Assembly (NCBI GenBank): GCA_031551635.1 | Contig: JAVBNH010000010.1 | Location: 1 to 64,000, forward strand | Reading direction: 5' to 3' | Length of the DNA: 64,000 nt | Source of the DNA: JAVBNH01 sp031551635 | Lineage (GTDB): Bacteria; Bacillota; Clostridia; Oscillospirales; Acutalibacteraceae | Shown here: piece after piece, positions 51,494-59,971 of the stretch | Position numbering within the stretch: position 1 is the stretch's first letter | Layout of the letters: every line of letters begins with the position of its first letter | Program-made: the position numbers and the translations under genes | Notes under the pieces: model-generated | Databases searched by the model: none | Seen by the model: only the letters and a program-made list of their open reading frames with translations | Told to the model about the DNA's origin: nothing

Positions 51494-51528
51494 TTGGATT
51501 CTGGATTCTAGATGCTGGATACTGGATA
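51494..51528 (+). repeat. heptamer array after the Gfo/Idh gene
   Basis: Five units TTGGATT, CTGGATT, CTAGATG, CTGGATA, CTGGATA. It starts 17 bases before the GH3 start codon and ends one base before the stop codon of the Gfo/Idh/MocA gene. Confidence 0.88.
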
Positions 51529-51529
51529 T

Positions 51530-52498
51530 TTATTCAAGAATGTATTTGGCGTTTGACTTGCTCGACTTATACGCGGCTTCCATTGTTTCTGTCAGGGCTA
51601 CCGCGTCCTCGATTGTAAAGGGTATGTCGTCAGTGTCATTTATGACCGCATTCAAGAAAATATTGATAGGGGAGTCGAGGGAATCGAGCGGATCCGGCTC
51701 CTCCCAGCCCTCGCCGTTGTTATAGCAAAGCTGATTCCCGGGACCGCCGCAAAAAATGCTTCCCTTCGTACCGGTAAATTCAAGCGAAGAGGGGTTATTG
51801 TCGCTGACAAAACCGGTTTCACTCACACCAATAGCTCCGTTCGCATACTCGAGCACCGAAACCGCGTTGTCCTCGACGGATTCAACCATATAATGAGTAA
51901 AGGTCGATTGTATAGCCTTAGGCTTGCCCATAAACCAGTTAAGCAGATACATCGGGTGCGCGCCTAAATCCATCATTGCGCCGCCACCGCAGGTAACTGG
52001 GTCATAAAAGCTCGCGGGCAGCCAGTTGTCGCTCGCGCCGGAGTGGGCGTTTCTCATTCTCGCGTAGGTCACCTCGCCGATAAGCTTCTCGTCAAGCGCT
52101 TTTTTAATCCACTGCAGGTCGCCCCGGCAGCGGAAGGGGAAAGAAATGCAAAATTTAATGCCGCTCTTTTTAACCGCAGCTTCGATTTTCAGCGCGTCCT
52201 CCTTAGTGAAGCAGAGAACCTTTTCCGTAAAGATATGGATGCCTTTTTCGGCGGCTTTTATAATTATTTCAGGGTGCAGATTTGTTGAGCTGGAAACAAT
52301 TATAGCCTCTACTTCACTTGAGAGAAAGGTGTCATAATCCGAAAAATATTCACACTCGAATTTTTCCGCCGCCGCTCTACCAGCTTCCTCGTTTTCCTCC
52401 CAAAGTCTTGTGATTTTACAGCCCTCATTCGCCTTTACAGATTTCGCGTAGCCGTCAAAATGAACGTGCCACGCGCCTGCGAGACCTACTTTTAACAT
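51530..52498 (-). CDS. Gfo/Idh/MocA family oxidoreductase
   Basis: 322 residues. The Rossmann half begins KVGLAGAWHVHFDGYAKSV, and the EKVLCFTKEDALKIE segment carries the lysine of the EKP-like motif (here EKVL). The second half has GGGAMMDLGAHPMYLLNW, with His of the catalytic site. Such enzymes are NAD(P)-dependent sugar or inositol dehydrogenases. The neighbour GH3 gene suggests a role in using the released sugar. AAAGGAAG precedes the ATG. The specific substrate is unknown. Confidence 0.86.
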   Translation of the reverse strand: MLKVGLAGAWHVHFDGYAKSVKANEGCKITRLWEENEEAGRAAAEKFECEYFSDYDTFLSSEVEAIIVSSSTNLHPEIIIKAAEKGIHIFTEKVLCFTKEDALKIEAAVKKSGIKFCISFPFRCRGDLQWIKKALDEKLIGEVTYARMRNAHSGASDNWLPASFYDPVTCGGGAMMDLGAHPMYLLNWFMGKPKAIQSTFTHYMVESVEDNAVSVLEYANGAIGVSETGFVSDNNPSSLEFTGTKGSIFCGGPGNQLCYNNGEGWEEPDPLDSLDSPINIFLNAVINDTDDIPFTIEDAVALTETMEAAYKSSKSNAKYILE

Positions 52499-52522
52499 GG
52501 TATCATCTTCCTTTAATTTATT

Positions 52523-52978
52523 TTAATAAATCTCATTATCTAAATACGACAACAAAATAATAGACGGAACTTCATAATAGAAGCTGCTGTTGTAATCGTC
52601 GAGTTTTTCGCTGATGAAGGAGTTATATACATTTATAAGCGTTGTAATAATGTCTGTATTTTGCTCGCGAGCCGCACCGAGTATCAGCCGCTTGTAGACC
52701 TTTCCAATGTCCCAGTGTGAGGGAATAGAATATTGAGCCAGCGCGACATTGTCAAAGTCACCCTCCTGAAGCCCCGACTGTTCAATAAAATCCTCGCTGA
52801 CCTCGTCAATATTGTCGCTGTGATATACATCCGCCAGCTCGTATATTTTAGCAAGCCGCTTTTTTCCGAGCGCATTCACGACATCCCTGCGGTGATTTTT
52901 TGTCTTTCGCGCGATATAATCTATCAGCGAGCAAAGAAAAAAAAGGTCGTTCGACTTTTTATCCTCTCTCCCTTCCAT
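52523..52978 (-). CDS. partner protein of DUF3990, 151 residues
   Basis: Directly follows the DUF3990 gene: its ATG (52978) abuts the preceding TAG. The N-terminal 80 residues (FLCSLIDYIARKTKNHRRDV, then LADVYHSDNIDEVSEDFIE) are helical and resemble DUF3791-like proteins. The C-terminal half (HWDIGKVYKRLILGAAREQ, then a NVYNSFISEKLDDYN region) is a domain I recall beside DUF3990 genes, without a known activity. It is the likely antidote or accessory protein of the neighbouring ADP-ribosyltransferase-like protein. That role is inferred from position. Confidence 0.6.
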   Translation of the reverse strand: MEGREDKKSNDLFFLCSLIDYIARKTKNHRRDVVNALGKKRLAKIYELADVYHSDNIDEVSEDFIEQSGLQEGDFDNVALAQYSIPSHWDIGKVYKRLILGAAREQNTDIITTLINVYNSFISEKLDDYNSSFYYEVPSIILLSYLDNEIY

Positions 52979-53440
52979 CTATATCACCTTCTCGCTTGAA
53001 TAAAATTTAAGGCAGGAAATAGCTTTACTATTACAGAAGCAAATCTGATGAGTAGGGTACTTGAACCTCGCCATGACCCAAAATTGCTCTCTGGTAATAT
53101 TACCGTCGATATAGTCAGAAATAAAATTAAAAATCTGGTCATTCGCCATTGCGCCGATTACAACATCATAGCCGTGTGGAATACCGTTTCTGCACCGGAC
53201 AATAAAATCAAGCCATTCCTCGCTCATCTCTTTAAATTCAAGAATATGGAGTTTCTCGTCAAGCAACAGAGAATAAGTATTTATTACGGGTGTCGCGTAA
53301 CGTTTAGCCCAGCGCTGTGCCTGCTCCTTAATGACAGTGCAATAAAAGCCTGCACCAAAATCTTTTGTTTTTTTCTTCATTATAATTTCAGGCTTTTGAA
53401 TTTCGGTATAGCTTCCATGGTATACCATCATTTTACCCAT
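52979..53440 (-). CDS. DUF3990 protein, ADP-ribosyltransferase-like, second locus
   Basis: 153 residues. MMVYHGSYTEIQKPEI, then KDFGAGFYCTVIKEQAQRWA and SEEWLDFIVRCRNG follow the DUF3990 pattern. These align with YHGSNVI, DFGCGFYTTENTEQA and DEEWLNF in the protein at 605-1087. The Tyr-His-Gly-Ser motif would line the NAD pocket. A different, longer partner gene follows without a gap. Two unlinked DUF3990 modules within 53 kb suggest repeated acquisition or a maintained defence or TA-like function. Confidence 0.7.
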   Translation of the reverse strand: MGKMMVYHGSYTEIQKPEIIMKKKTKDFGAGFYCTVIKEQAQRWAKRYATPVINTYSLLLDEKLHILEFKEMSEEWLDFIVRCRNGIPHGYDVVIGAMANDQIFNFISDYIDGNITREQFWVMARFKYPTHQICFCNSKAISCLKFYSSEKVI

Positions 53441-53460
53441 AAACGCACCTCAAACTAGAA

Positions 53461-53667
53461 TCAGGAATATATCGTCTTTTCACTGCATGAGTATTTATTA
53501 TAAGCATCTACAGTAATGCTCATTAATATATCAGAATAATATTGTCCTTCAAGATATAAGCTGTTTTCTATGACAGATTCCTGAGTAAAGCCACATTTTT
53601 TATAGCATGCAATTCCGACCATTTTACCTTCAAGCTCAATCATCCATTCGTAAGGATTATTCGTCAT
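53461..53667 (-). pseudogene. GNAT acetyltransferase remnant with internal deletion
   Basis: 68 residues. The start TNNPYEWMIELEGKMVG matches the N-terminal region of ribosomal-protein-type GNAT enzymes. It then jumps directly to IACYKKCGFTQESV, the late acetyl-CoA-binding helix, and ends with GQYYSDILMSI. The 80-100 central residues of the fold are missing, so it cannot bind acetyl-CoA normally. The frame is intact and has an SD-like GAAGGATT, so the deletion was in-frame. Possibly a decayed gene. Confidence 0.6.
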
Positions 53668-53694
53668 ATGACATCAATCCTTCACTTTCCTAAT

Positions 53695-53985
53695 TTAAGC
53701 AGTCAAAATATCTTTATCGCATTTAATACTGTCCTCATAAACAGTATCGGGACAAATATCAATACAATTGTAAGGGTCGCGGGTATGCGAAATATCGAAT
53801 GCTAATGTGCCGTTCATGATTGTACAAATTTCTTTAAACATATCATTGTCGTGGATTTCTGTAAACACCCCGGTTTCTTCCAATACCCATTTACAATCAT
53901 ATAGCTTAATTTCGCCATTGTCATAATATAAATAAACCTTAAAACCATCAATAGGTAAAACTTGATATAATTTTGGTCTGTCCAT
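53695..53985 (-). CDS. DUF2442 domain protein
   Basis: 96 residues. The DUF2442 pattern is visible in FKVYLYYDNGEIKLYDCKWV, the GTLAFDISHTRDPY... loop and the C-terminal DICPDTVYEDS. These small proteins have a winged-helix-like NAD-independent fold of unknown role and often pair with DUF4160 proteins, as here. The partner gene ends 12 bases upstream. GGAGAT precedes the ATG. The pair is a presumptive toxin-antitoxin-like module by organisation only. Confidence 0.75.
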   Translation of the reverse strand: MDRPKLYQVLPIDGFKVYLYYDNGEIKLYDCKWVLEETGVFTEIHDNDMFKEICTIMNGTLAFDISHTRDPYNCIDICPDTVYEDSIKCDKDILTA

Positions 53986-53997
53986 ATTATTTATCTC

Positions 53998-54246
53998 CTA
54001 ACTTAAGGGTTTGATTTTAGTAAATTCTTTTTTATTCCATATTTGTATTAATTCATCCTTATGAAGCTCATACCATGCTAAAACCAGCCTTGATTGCCTT
54101 GACGGTAAAGCTCCTTTTATAAATGAACCTTCATATAAGTCAAATATAGCTTCAATACCGTTATAATTTGCATGAAAATGAGGTGGATTATGCTCATTAA
54201 AGTACATTGTAATAATAATCCCCTCAAAGCGAGATATTTCAGGCAT
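53998..54246 (-). CDS. DUF4160 domain protein
   Basis: 82 residues from the ATG at 54246, with GGAGTG before it; an in-frame upstream TTG adds six residues but has no site. The DUF4160 signature is clear: PEISRFEGIIITMYFNEHNPPHFHA, followed by IKGALPSRQSRLVLAWYELH. The HNPPHFHA segment is its hallmark. It is paired with a DUF2442 protein. The biochemical role of the pair is not established. Confidence 0.8.
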   Translation of the reverse strand: MPEISRFEGIIITMYFNEHNPPHFHANYNGIEAIFDLYEGSFIKGALPSRQSRLVLAWYELHKDELIQIWNKKEFTKIKPLS

Positions 54247-54304
54247 TTTTGTCACTCCAATCAAACAAGGTTATATCTTAATTCTAATGCGGATGCATGT
54301 ATTC

Positions 54305-55621
54305 TCATTCACTCAACACAAGCGTTGCCTCTTCGCCGTCAAGCGCTTCAACATCCTTGAGCTTTTTTTGTATAATATTGTTTCTTTTTTCGGCGTCGTC
54401 CAAGGTTTTTCCCGCGGTCTCGATATTTCGTTTTGCCTTTGCCAGAAGCTCAGCGAAATTGTCATACTGCTTTTTAATCGCCCCGAGAAGCTGTCTTATA
54501 TCATTCGCTTTTTCATTTATCGCGACTGCCCTGAAGCCCATCGCGAGGGAGTTCAGCAGGGCGGAAATAGTCGTGGGTCCCGCTATCATTATATTATACT
54601 CGTTCTGGATTTTTTCGCAAAGACCGTTTTTTGAGGTGATGACTTCAGCGTACAGTCCCTCAGTCGCGAGGTACATAATCGCAAAATTTGTCGTATAAGG
54701 AATATTGATATACTTCGTTATCTTTTTTGCGTCTTGCAAAACCCTTTGCTCAAGCGCCTTGCGTGCAATTTCAGTCTGAGCCGCGTCTCCGCTTTCCGAA
54801 GCCGAGCATAACCTGATATAATCCTCCATGGGAAATTTAGAGTCAATCGGCAGATAAATAAACCTTGCGCTGTCCTCATTCGAGGGAATTTTAACGGCAA
54901 ATTCAACCTGTCCGTCAACCTCTGAGGATTTATAATTTTTAACATACATTCCCGGTATTGTCTGGTCAAGTATATTCTCAAGCTGAACCTCTGCCCAGGT
55001 TCCGCGTGACTTAACATTTGTCAAAACAGAATTAAGTGCTTTGACATTATCTGTCACGCCGCTTGAAAGCTCCTTCATCTCGCCAAGGGATTTGTAAAGA
55101 TTTTCAAGCTGTTCTGAGACTGTTTTAAACGAAGAATCAAGCCTTGTCGTGAGAGTTGAGGTCAGCTTCTCGTCGACGGTTTTACGCATTTCCTCAAGCT
55201 TTTTTTCATTGTTTTCAATCATTTTCGAGATTGAATCGTTCATCAGTCTAGTTTGGCGTTCATTCTGCTCAATATTCTTGTCTCTGATGTTCTCGAGTGA
55301 ATTTTTTAAAAGCTCTGAGAGTTTCAGTTGATTTTCAAGGTTATATTTTGTCATATCAGAAAGATTTCCGGAGATTGCCGTCATTTTTTTGTCCAGCTCA
55401 TCCCTCAAGATTTTCTGGTCATTCTGAGTAAAATTCCTGTTTCTCGCGAATTCCTCCGCGACCTCTCTGACTATCCCGGAGAGCTTAGCGTCAAGCTCTT
55501 TCGAGGTTTCTCCCGAGCCTTGAGATTTTTTAATTCTAGAGAGCATAAAAATGGAAACAAAACCGAAAATAAGAGAAAAGAACAATATCGCATAAATAAT
55601 AACAGAATCAATTGTATCCAA
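54305..55621 (-). CDS. rmuC: DNA recombination protein RmuC
   Basis: 438 residues, starting at a TTG behind GAGGTGGG. An N-terminal membrane helix (about 7-25) is followed by a long coiled coil (about 40-190) and the RmuC nuclease-fold domain (about 195-400): SRGTWAEVQLENILDQTIPG, then VDGQVEFAVKIPS and FIYLPIDSKFPMEDY. RmuC limits inversions between short repeats in E. coli. That is noteworthy in a genome so rich in short inverted and tandem repeats, although no link is shown. Confidence 0.9.
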   Translation of the reverse strand: MDTIDSVIIYAILFFSLIFGFVSIFMLSRIKKSQGSGETSKELDAKLSGIVREVAEEFARNRNFTQNDQKILRDELDKKMTAISGNLSDMTKYNLENQLKLSELLKNSLENIRDKNIEQNERQTRLMNDSISKMIENNEKKLEEMRKTVDEKLTSTLTTRLDSSFKTVSEQLENLYKSLGEMKELSSGVTDNVKALNSVLTNVKSRGTWAEVQLENILDQTIPGMYVKNYKSSEVDGQVEFAVKIPSNEDSARFIYLPIDSKFPMEDYIRLCSASESGDAAQTEIARKALEQRVLQDAKKITKYINIPYTTNFAIMYLATEGLYAEVITSKNGLCEKIQNEYNIMIAGPTTISALLNSLAMGFRAVAINEKANDIRQLLGAIKKQYDNFAELLAKAKRNIETAGKTLDDAEKRNNIIQKKLKDVEALDGEEATLVLSE

Positions 55622-55817
55622 TATCCCACCTCATTTTGAAAATATTATAGCATGAAAAAAAATGAAAGTCAAAGAATAAATGATACATTTGTTATTTTAA
55701 ATAAACAAAAGTAATACTTTAATTTTGCAAAAAGCTTTAAATTGATGAAAAAGTGCTTATCCCGGAAAAGCATGAATATATATAGGTTAAATACGAATTT
55801 TAGGAAGGACTGGGATT

Positions 55818-57092
55818 ATGAAAAAATTTTTAGCGGTTTTGCTCGTTTTGAGTTTGTTGGCGGCATCGGCACTTATTGTGATTGCTGATGAGAAGGCAAT
55901 AGCAAACGAGGCGAAAGCGGCGATGGCTGACGTTTCAATGAAGGTCAATGTCAACGCGAAGGCAGCAGTATTAATGGAAGCAAACACCGGAAGAGTTCTC
56001 ATGGCGTCGAAGGAGCACGACAAGCTTTTTCCGGCTTCGGTGACAAAAATTATGTCAATGCTTCTTGTATGCGAAGCGCTTGACGAGGGTAGAATAAAAC
56101 TGAGCGACAATGTTGTTACTACCGAAACAGCAGCCTCTAAAGGCGGCTCGCAAATATGGCTTAAGGTCGGCGAAAGCATGAGCGTCAATGATTTGCTCAA
56201 AGCAACAGCGGTTTACAGCGCGAATGACGCCTGCACTCTACTCGGGGAGCATGTCGCGGGAAGCGACCCGGCTTTTGTCGACCTAATGAACAAGCGGGCA
56301 GGGGAGCTCGGGATGAATGACACGCATTTTGACAACTGCACGGGGCTTGACGACGCGACTGACTCGCACCTGACGAGCGCATATGACATAGCTCTTATGT
56401 CGCGTGAGCTATTAAAGCATGAACTGATTATAAAATACTCAAAAATCTGGATGGACAGTGTACGCGGCGGCGCGACAGAGCTCGTCAACACAAATAAGCT
56501 TATCAGAACCTATAACGGTATCACCGGGCTGAAAACGGGCACTACTAATAAGGCGGGATATTGTGTCAGCGCGACTGCTGAGCGGGACGGACTTTCTCTT
56601 ATTTCAGTCGTGCTTGGCGGTGTTGATTCAAAAAGCCGCTTTGATGGTGCGAGGGCTATGCTTGATTGGGGCTTCGCGAATTATGAATCCGTTATCCCTG
56701 AGGTTGATATGTCGGCAATAACTGATGTTAAGGTGCTTCACGGTCTTTGTGAAATAATTGCTCCGGTTTTGCCCGAAATTACCCCAATTATAACACTTAA
56801 AGGCTCTGGCAAGCGAATTTCGCAGAAGGTCACATTAGCAGCGGATGTTGAAGCTCCGGTTGAAAAAGGGCAGGTGCTCGGAAAAATTGAATTTTATCTT
56901 GACGAAGAGCTGATTGGTGAATATAATCTATTGTCGGGTGATGCTGTCGGCAAAATGAGCTTCGGGGATGCTTTCATGAAAATCCTGCGTTCATTTGCAC
57001 TGGAAAACGCCCAGAGTGAGGAAAATATTTCCGCAGAGGACACAGCTGCTGTGCAGACAAGCTCTGTTTCAAAAACAACAATTGCGAAATAG
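55818..57092 (+). CDS. D-alanyl-D-alanine carboxypeptidase (DacF/PBP5 type)
   Basis: 424 residues. A signal peptide covers about 1-23. The serine DD-peptidase motifs are SVTK (Ser 74), SAN (134-136) and KTG (239-241), with the usual ATTGR-like AVLMEANTGRVL before them. A C-terminal beta domain (about 300-400) follows, without an obvious terminal membrane anchor helix. It removes the terminal D-Ala from peptidoglycan stem peptides. The spore-forming context of DacF is not shown here. AGGAAGGA precedes the ATG. Confidence 0.9.
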   Translation: MKKFLAVLLVLSLLAASALIVIADEKAIANEAKAAMADVSMKVNVNAKAAVLMEANTGRVLMASKEHDKLFPASVTKIMSMLLVCEALDEGRIKLSDNVVTTETAASKGGSQIWLKVGESMSVNDLLKATAVYSANDACTLLGEHVAGSDPAFVDLMNKRAGELGMNDTHFDNCTGLDDATDSHLTSAYDIALMSRELLKHELIIKYSKIWMDSVRGGATELVNTNKLIRTYNGITGLKTGTTNKAGYCVSATAERDGLSLISVVLGGVDSKSRFDGARAMLDWGFANYESVIPEVDMSAITDVKVLHGLCEIIAPVLPEITPIITLKGSGKRISQKVTLAADVEAPVEKGQVLGKIEFYLDEELIGEYNLLSGDAVGKMSFGDAFMKILRSFALENAQSEENISAEDTAAVQTSSVSKTTIAK

Positions 57093-57237
57093 CATTAATT
57101 TTAGTTTTTTTTGTAAAATTTCTTTAATCTATTGAAAAAGTGTCGCTGATATTGTATTATAAAATATGCTAATTATGGTTAAATATTTAGGTAACAACTG
57201 ATTAATAAGATTTACTCACTTTTGTATATTCATCAAT

Positions 57238-57317
57238 TTTACAAAGCCTGATATATCAAGCTTTGTAAACGAAAATTTTTGGCTCTGTCTGTGAACGATG
57301 ATAAAATCATCGTTCAC
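57238..57317 (+). promoter_or_regulatory. two stable hairpins in the pgi leader
   Basis: First hairpin: TTTACAAAGC / GCTTTGTAAA (57238-57269). Second: a 12-bp perfect stem GTGAACGATGAT / ATCATCGTTCAC around AAA (57291-57317). They lie in the 255-base gap before pgi. The first could serve as a terminator of the dacF-type gene (the ensuing CGAAAATTTTT is T-rich). The second ends about 30 bases before the pgi start. Confidence 0.4.
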
Positions 57318-57347
57318 TTAGCACTGCATTAATATGGAGGACGTTAA

Positions 57348-58844
57348 ATGTATCTGGAACTGAATGAGAAACTGCTTGACGAATTTATTGACGCGGAAGC
57401 GTTAAAGGCTATGAGCGGGAAGGTAGCCGACGCTCATAGCCGGTTATATAGTGATGATAAACCGAAAAATGAGGACTTCTGCGGATGGGTTGATCTTCCG
57501 CAGTCGTATGATAAAGATGAATTTAAAAAAATAAAAGAAGCTGCAATAAAAATAAGAAATGACTCTCAGATTTTACTGGTTTTGGGAATAGGTGGCAGCT
57601 ATCTCGGTGCTAGAGCGGTAATCGAGCTGTTGAAATCCAAAAATTATAACGCTCTGGTTGAGGATACTCCGCAGATTTTTTATCTGGGAAACAGCCTGAG
57701 CCCGGATGAGCTTAAACAGATTTTTAAGCTTTGTGAGGATTGTGATATAGGCGATAAGGGTAATAAGGGTTTCTCAATTAACGTCATTTCGAAATCAGGA
57801 ACCACAACCGAACCTGCTATTGCCTTCAGGATTTTTAAAGAGCTTCTCGAAAAGCGCTACGGCGAGCTGAGGCTGCATAAAGACAAAAACGGTCTCACCG
57901 ATGAAGAAATTGACAATATTATCAAGGGACGCATTTTTGTCACAACAGATAAAAATACAAAGGTTCCGCTCAAAGCCCTTGCCGAAGCCGAGGGCTATAC
58001 GAGTTTTGTAGTGCCCGACGACATTGGCGGAAGATACTCAGTTTTATCCGCTGTCGGTCTTTTGCCGATTGCGGCTGCTGGAATTAATATCAAAGGTCTT
58101 ATGAACGGTGCCGCTTTGGCTATGAAAGAATTCGCTGAAACGGACATAAATAAAAACACTTGCTACAGATATGCCGCGATTAGAAATATTCTATATAACA
58201 GCGGCAAAAAGATTGAGATTTTTGCTAGCTTTGAAACAGACTTTGCGATGATGAACGAATGGCTCAAGCAGCTTTTCGGCGAGAGCGAGGGAAAGGATTA
58301 TAAGGGTATTTACCCTTCCAGTGTCGTCTATTCAACCGATTTGCATTCCCTGGGTGAGTATATTCAGCTTGGCGAGCGGCATTTGTTTGAAACCTTTATC
58401 AGCTTTAATATTCCTCGCGAGGATTTCAATATGTCAGAGTTTCTTGTTGATGACAAAGAGGATATTGACGGGCTTAACTACCTCTGCAAGGCAAAAAAGA
58501 ACATTTCGGACATTAAAAATGACGCGTTTAAGGCAACTGCTGTCGCGCATTTTGACGGAGGGGTACCGGTAATCCTCATTAGTATGCCTGTAATAAATGC
58601 AGAAAATGTCGGTTATATGATTTATTTCTTCGAAAAAGCCTGCGCTGTTTCCGGCTATATTCTGGGCGTGAATCCCTTTGACCAGCCGGGTGTTGAGGAT
58701 TATAAGGATAATATGTTTATGATGCTTGACAGGCCTGTTACGAGAAGAAAAAACATGAGTGATGAGGAATGGGAAAAAGAAAAAATTGAATATCCTGTCA
58801 GAAAACAAGAATTTCAGCAAAGAGTAGCCGGAATATTTGGATAA
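57348..58844 (+). CDS. pgi: glucose-6-phosphate isomerase
   Basis: 498 residues, longer than the 450 of most Firmicute enzymes. The conserved motifs are LGIGGSYLGARAVIELL, VISKSGTTTEPAIAF and VPDDIGGRYSVLSAVGLLP. The C-terminal end contains ILGVNPFDQPGVEDYK, a PGI signature. It interconverts glucose 6-phosphate and fructose 6-phosphate. GGAGGAC precedes the ATG. The next gene follows about 40 bases downstream. The length difference comes from an additional stretch between the two sugar-isomerase domains. Confidence 0.95.
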   Translation: MYLELNEKLLDEFIDAEALKAMSGKVADAHSRLYSDDKPKNEDFCGWVDLPQSYDKDEFKKIKEAAIKIRNDSQILLVLGIGGSYLGARAVIELLKSKNYNALVEDTPQIFYLGNSLSPDELKQIFKLCEDCDIGDKGNKGFSINVISKSGTTTEPAIAFRIFKELLEKRYGELRLHKDKNGLTDEEIDNIIKGRIFVTTDKNTKVPLKALAEAEGYTSFVVPDDIGGRYSVLSAVGLLPIAAAGINIKGLMNGAALAMKEFAETDINKNTCYRYAAIRNILYNSGKKIEIFASFETDFAMMNEWLKQLFGESEGKDYKGIYPSSVVYSTDLHSLGEYIQLGERHLFETFISFNIPREDFNMSEFLVDDKEDIDGLNYLCKAKKNISDIKNDAFKATAVAHFDGGVPVILISMPVINAENVGYMIYFFEKACAVSGYILGVNPFDQPGVEDYKDNMFMMLDRPVTRRKNMSDEEWEKEKIEYPVRKQEFQQRVAGIFG

Positions 58845-58886
58845 TAGAAAATAAAATATAAAATATAAAAGAAAAAGGTGGTCAAT

Positions 58887-59303
58887 ATGATACGCTTACT
58901 TATCGGCACAAAGGGCAGCGGAAAAACCAAAAGATTGCTCGAAATGCTGAGCGAGGCTCTTGATACTACAAACGGCGATGTTGTCTGCGTCGAAAAAGAA
59001 AAAATTCTTACCTACGATGTGAATTACAGAGCCAGACTGGTTTTTACAGACGAGTTTTCGATTTGCGGTTTTGAAAGCTTTTACGGCTTTTTGAGCGGAC
59101 TTTGTGCCGGTAACCACGACATTACGCATATATTCATTGACGCGACGCTGAGAATCGGCTCGCGAAGCCCCGAGGAGCTATGCGTATTTTTAAAGAAGAT
59201 TAATGCTCTCTCGCAGAACACTTCGACCGATTTTGTCTTCACAGTCTCAATGGACGCTGAGGCTCTGCCCGCAGAAGTTCTCGAGTTTTGCACAGTTGAC
59301 TGA
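58887..59303 (+). CDS. small P-loop ATP-binding protein, function unknown
   Basis: 138 residues from the ATG at 58887, with AAAAAGGTGG ahead; an in-frame GTG lies nine bases earlier. The Walker A motif is LLIGTKGSGKTKRLLEML. A Walker B-like strand is DITHIFIDATLRIG. It is too short for a full ABC or AAA domain, so it may be a minimal P-loop NTPase. I do not recognise a family name. It lies between pgi and yceD, followed by the yceD promoter about 50 bases later. Confidence 0.65.
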   Translation: MIRLLIGTKGSGKTKRLLEMLSEALDTTNGDVVCVEKEKILTYDVNYRARLVFTDEFSICGFESFYGFLSGLCAGNHDITHIFIDATLRIGSRSPEELCVFLKKINALSQNTSTDFVFTVSMDAEALPAEVLEFCTVD

Positions 59304-59352
59304 TAAAATAACGCCTGAGTAACGGAAATTTTAATTTTTTCTTTAAATTGTG

Positions 59353-59381
59353 TTGACAAAACAAAGTTAAGTATATATAAT
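59353..59381 (+). promoter_or_regulatory. consensus sigma-A promoter of the yceD-rpmF transcript
   Basis: Perfect TTGACA (59353-59358) and TATAAT (59376-59381) with a 17-base spacer, 35 bases before the yceD start. This is the best-matching promoter in the window, as expected for a ribosomal protein operon. Confidence 0.88.
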
Positions 59382-59415
59382 AGCCTGTGCGTGTATTTTG
59401 GGGGTAGCTGAGTGC

Positions 59416-59907
59416 ATGATTATTAATCTCGAGCCTGTATTTAATAATGATAAAAGCCGAATTACCTTCGATTACAATTTCAGTCTTGATAAAGCTGATT
59501 TTTTGCATTGCAATTACGTGCTTGACACTGTTCATGTTTTCGGTGAGGTTCGCAATAACACAGGTATTGTCTGTCTTGACGCGGCAGCCGAGTATGTTTT
59601 TTCTGCCTCCTGTGACTTATGCGCAAAAGAGTTTGAAAGGACAGGCTCTTGCAAAGTCTTTCATTATCTTGTGCCCCACCTCAATGATGAGGATAATGAT
59701 TTATATATCATTGTCGAGGATGTAATTTTGAATCTTGACGAGCTTGTCAGGGAGGATATTTTTCTTTTATTTCCTTCCCGGCTGCTTTGCAGGGAGGATT
59801 GCCGCGGGCTTTGCCATATCTGCGGCTGCGACCTGAACGAGATTAAATGCGAATGCAAAAAAGCAGTTGACCCGAGACTTTCGGCTCTCGCCGATTTGCT
59901 CGAGTAA
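59416..59907 (+). CDS. DUF177 (YceD) family protein
   Basis: 163 residues from the ATG at 59416; the frame could open at a TTG upstream but GGGGGT lies at proper distance from the ATG. The family features are VCLDAAAEYVFSASCDLCAKEF and the C-terminal CREDCRGLCHICGCDLN, with paired cysteines suited to zinc. YceD proteins are linked to 23S rRNA levels and ribosome assembly and are almost always adjacent to rpmF, as here. The family is distinct from true enzymes. Confidence 0.87.
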   Translation: MIINLEPVFNNDKSRITFDYNFSLDKADFLHCNYVLDTVHVFGEVRNNTGIVCLDAAAEYVFSASCDLCAKEFERTGSCKVFHYLVPHLNDEDNDLYIIVEDVILNLDELVREDIFLLFPSRLLCREDCRGLCHICGCDLNEIKCECKKAVDPRLSALADLLE

Positions 59908-59971
59908 CCGGACGCGTTCTATAGGCGCTGTCGGTTACATAGTTAAATTTATAATTAGGGAGGTAATAGAT

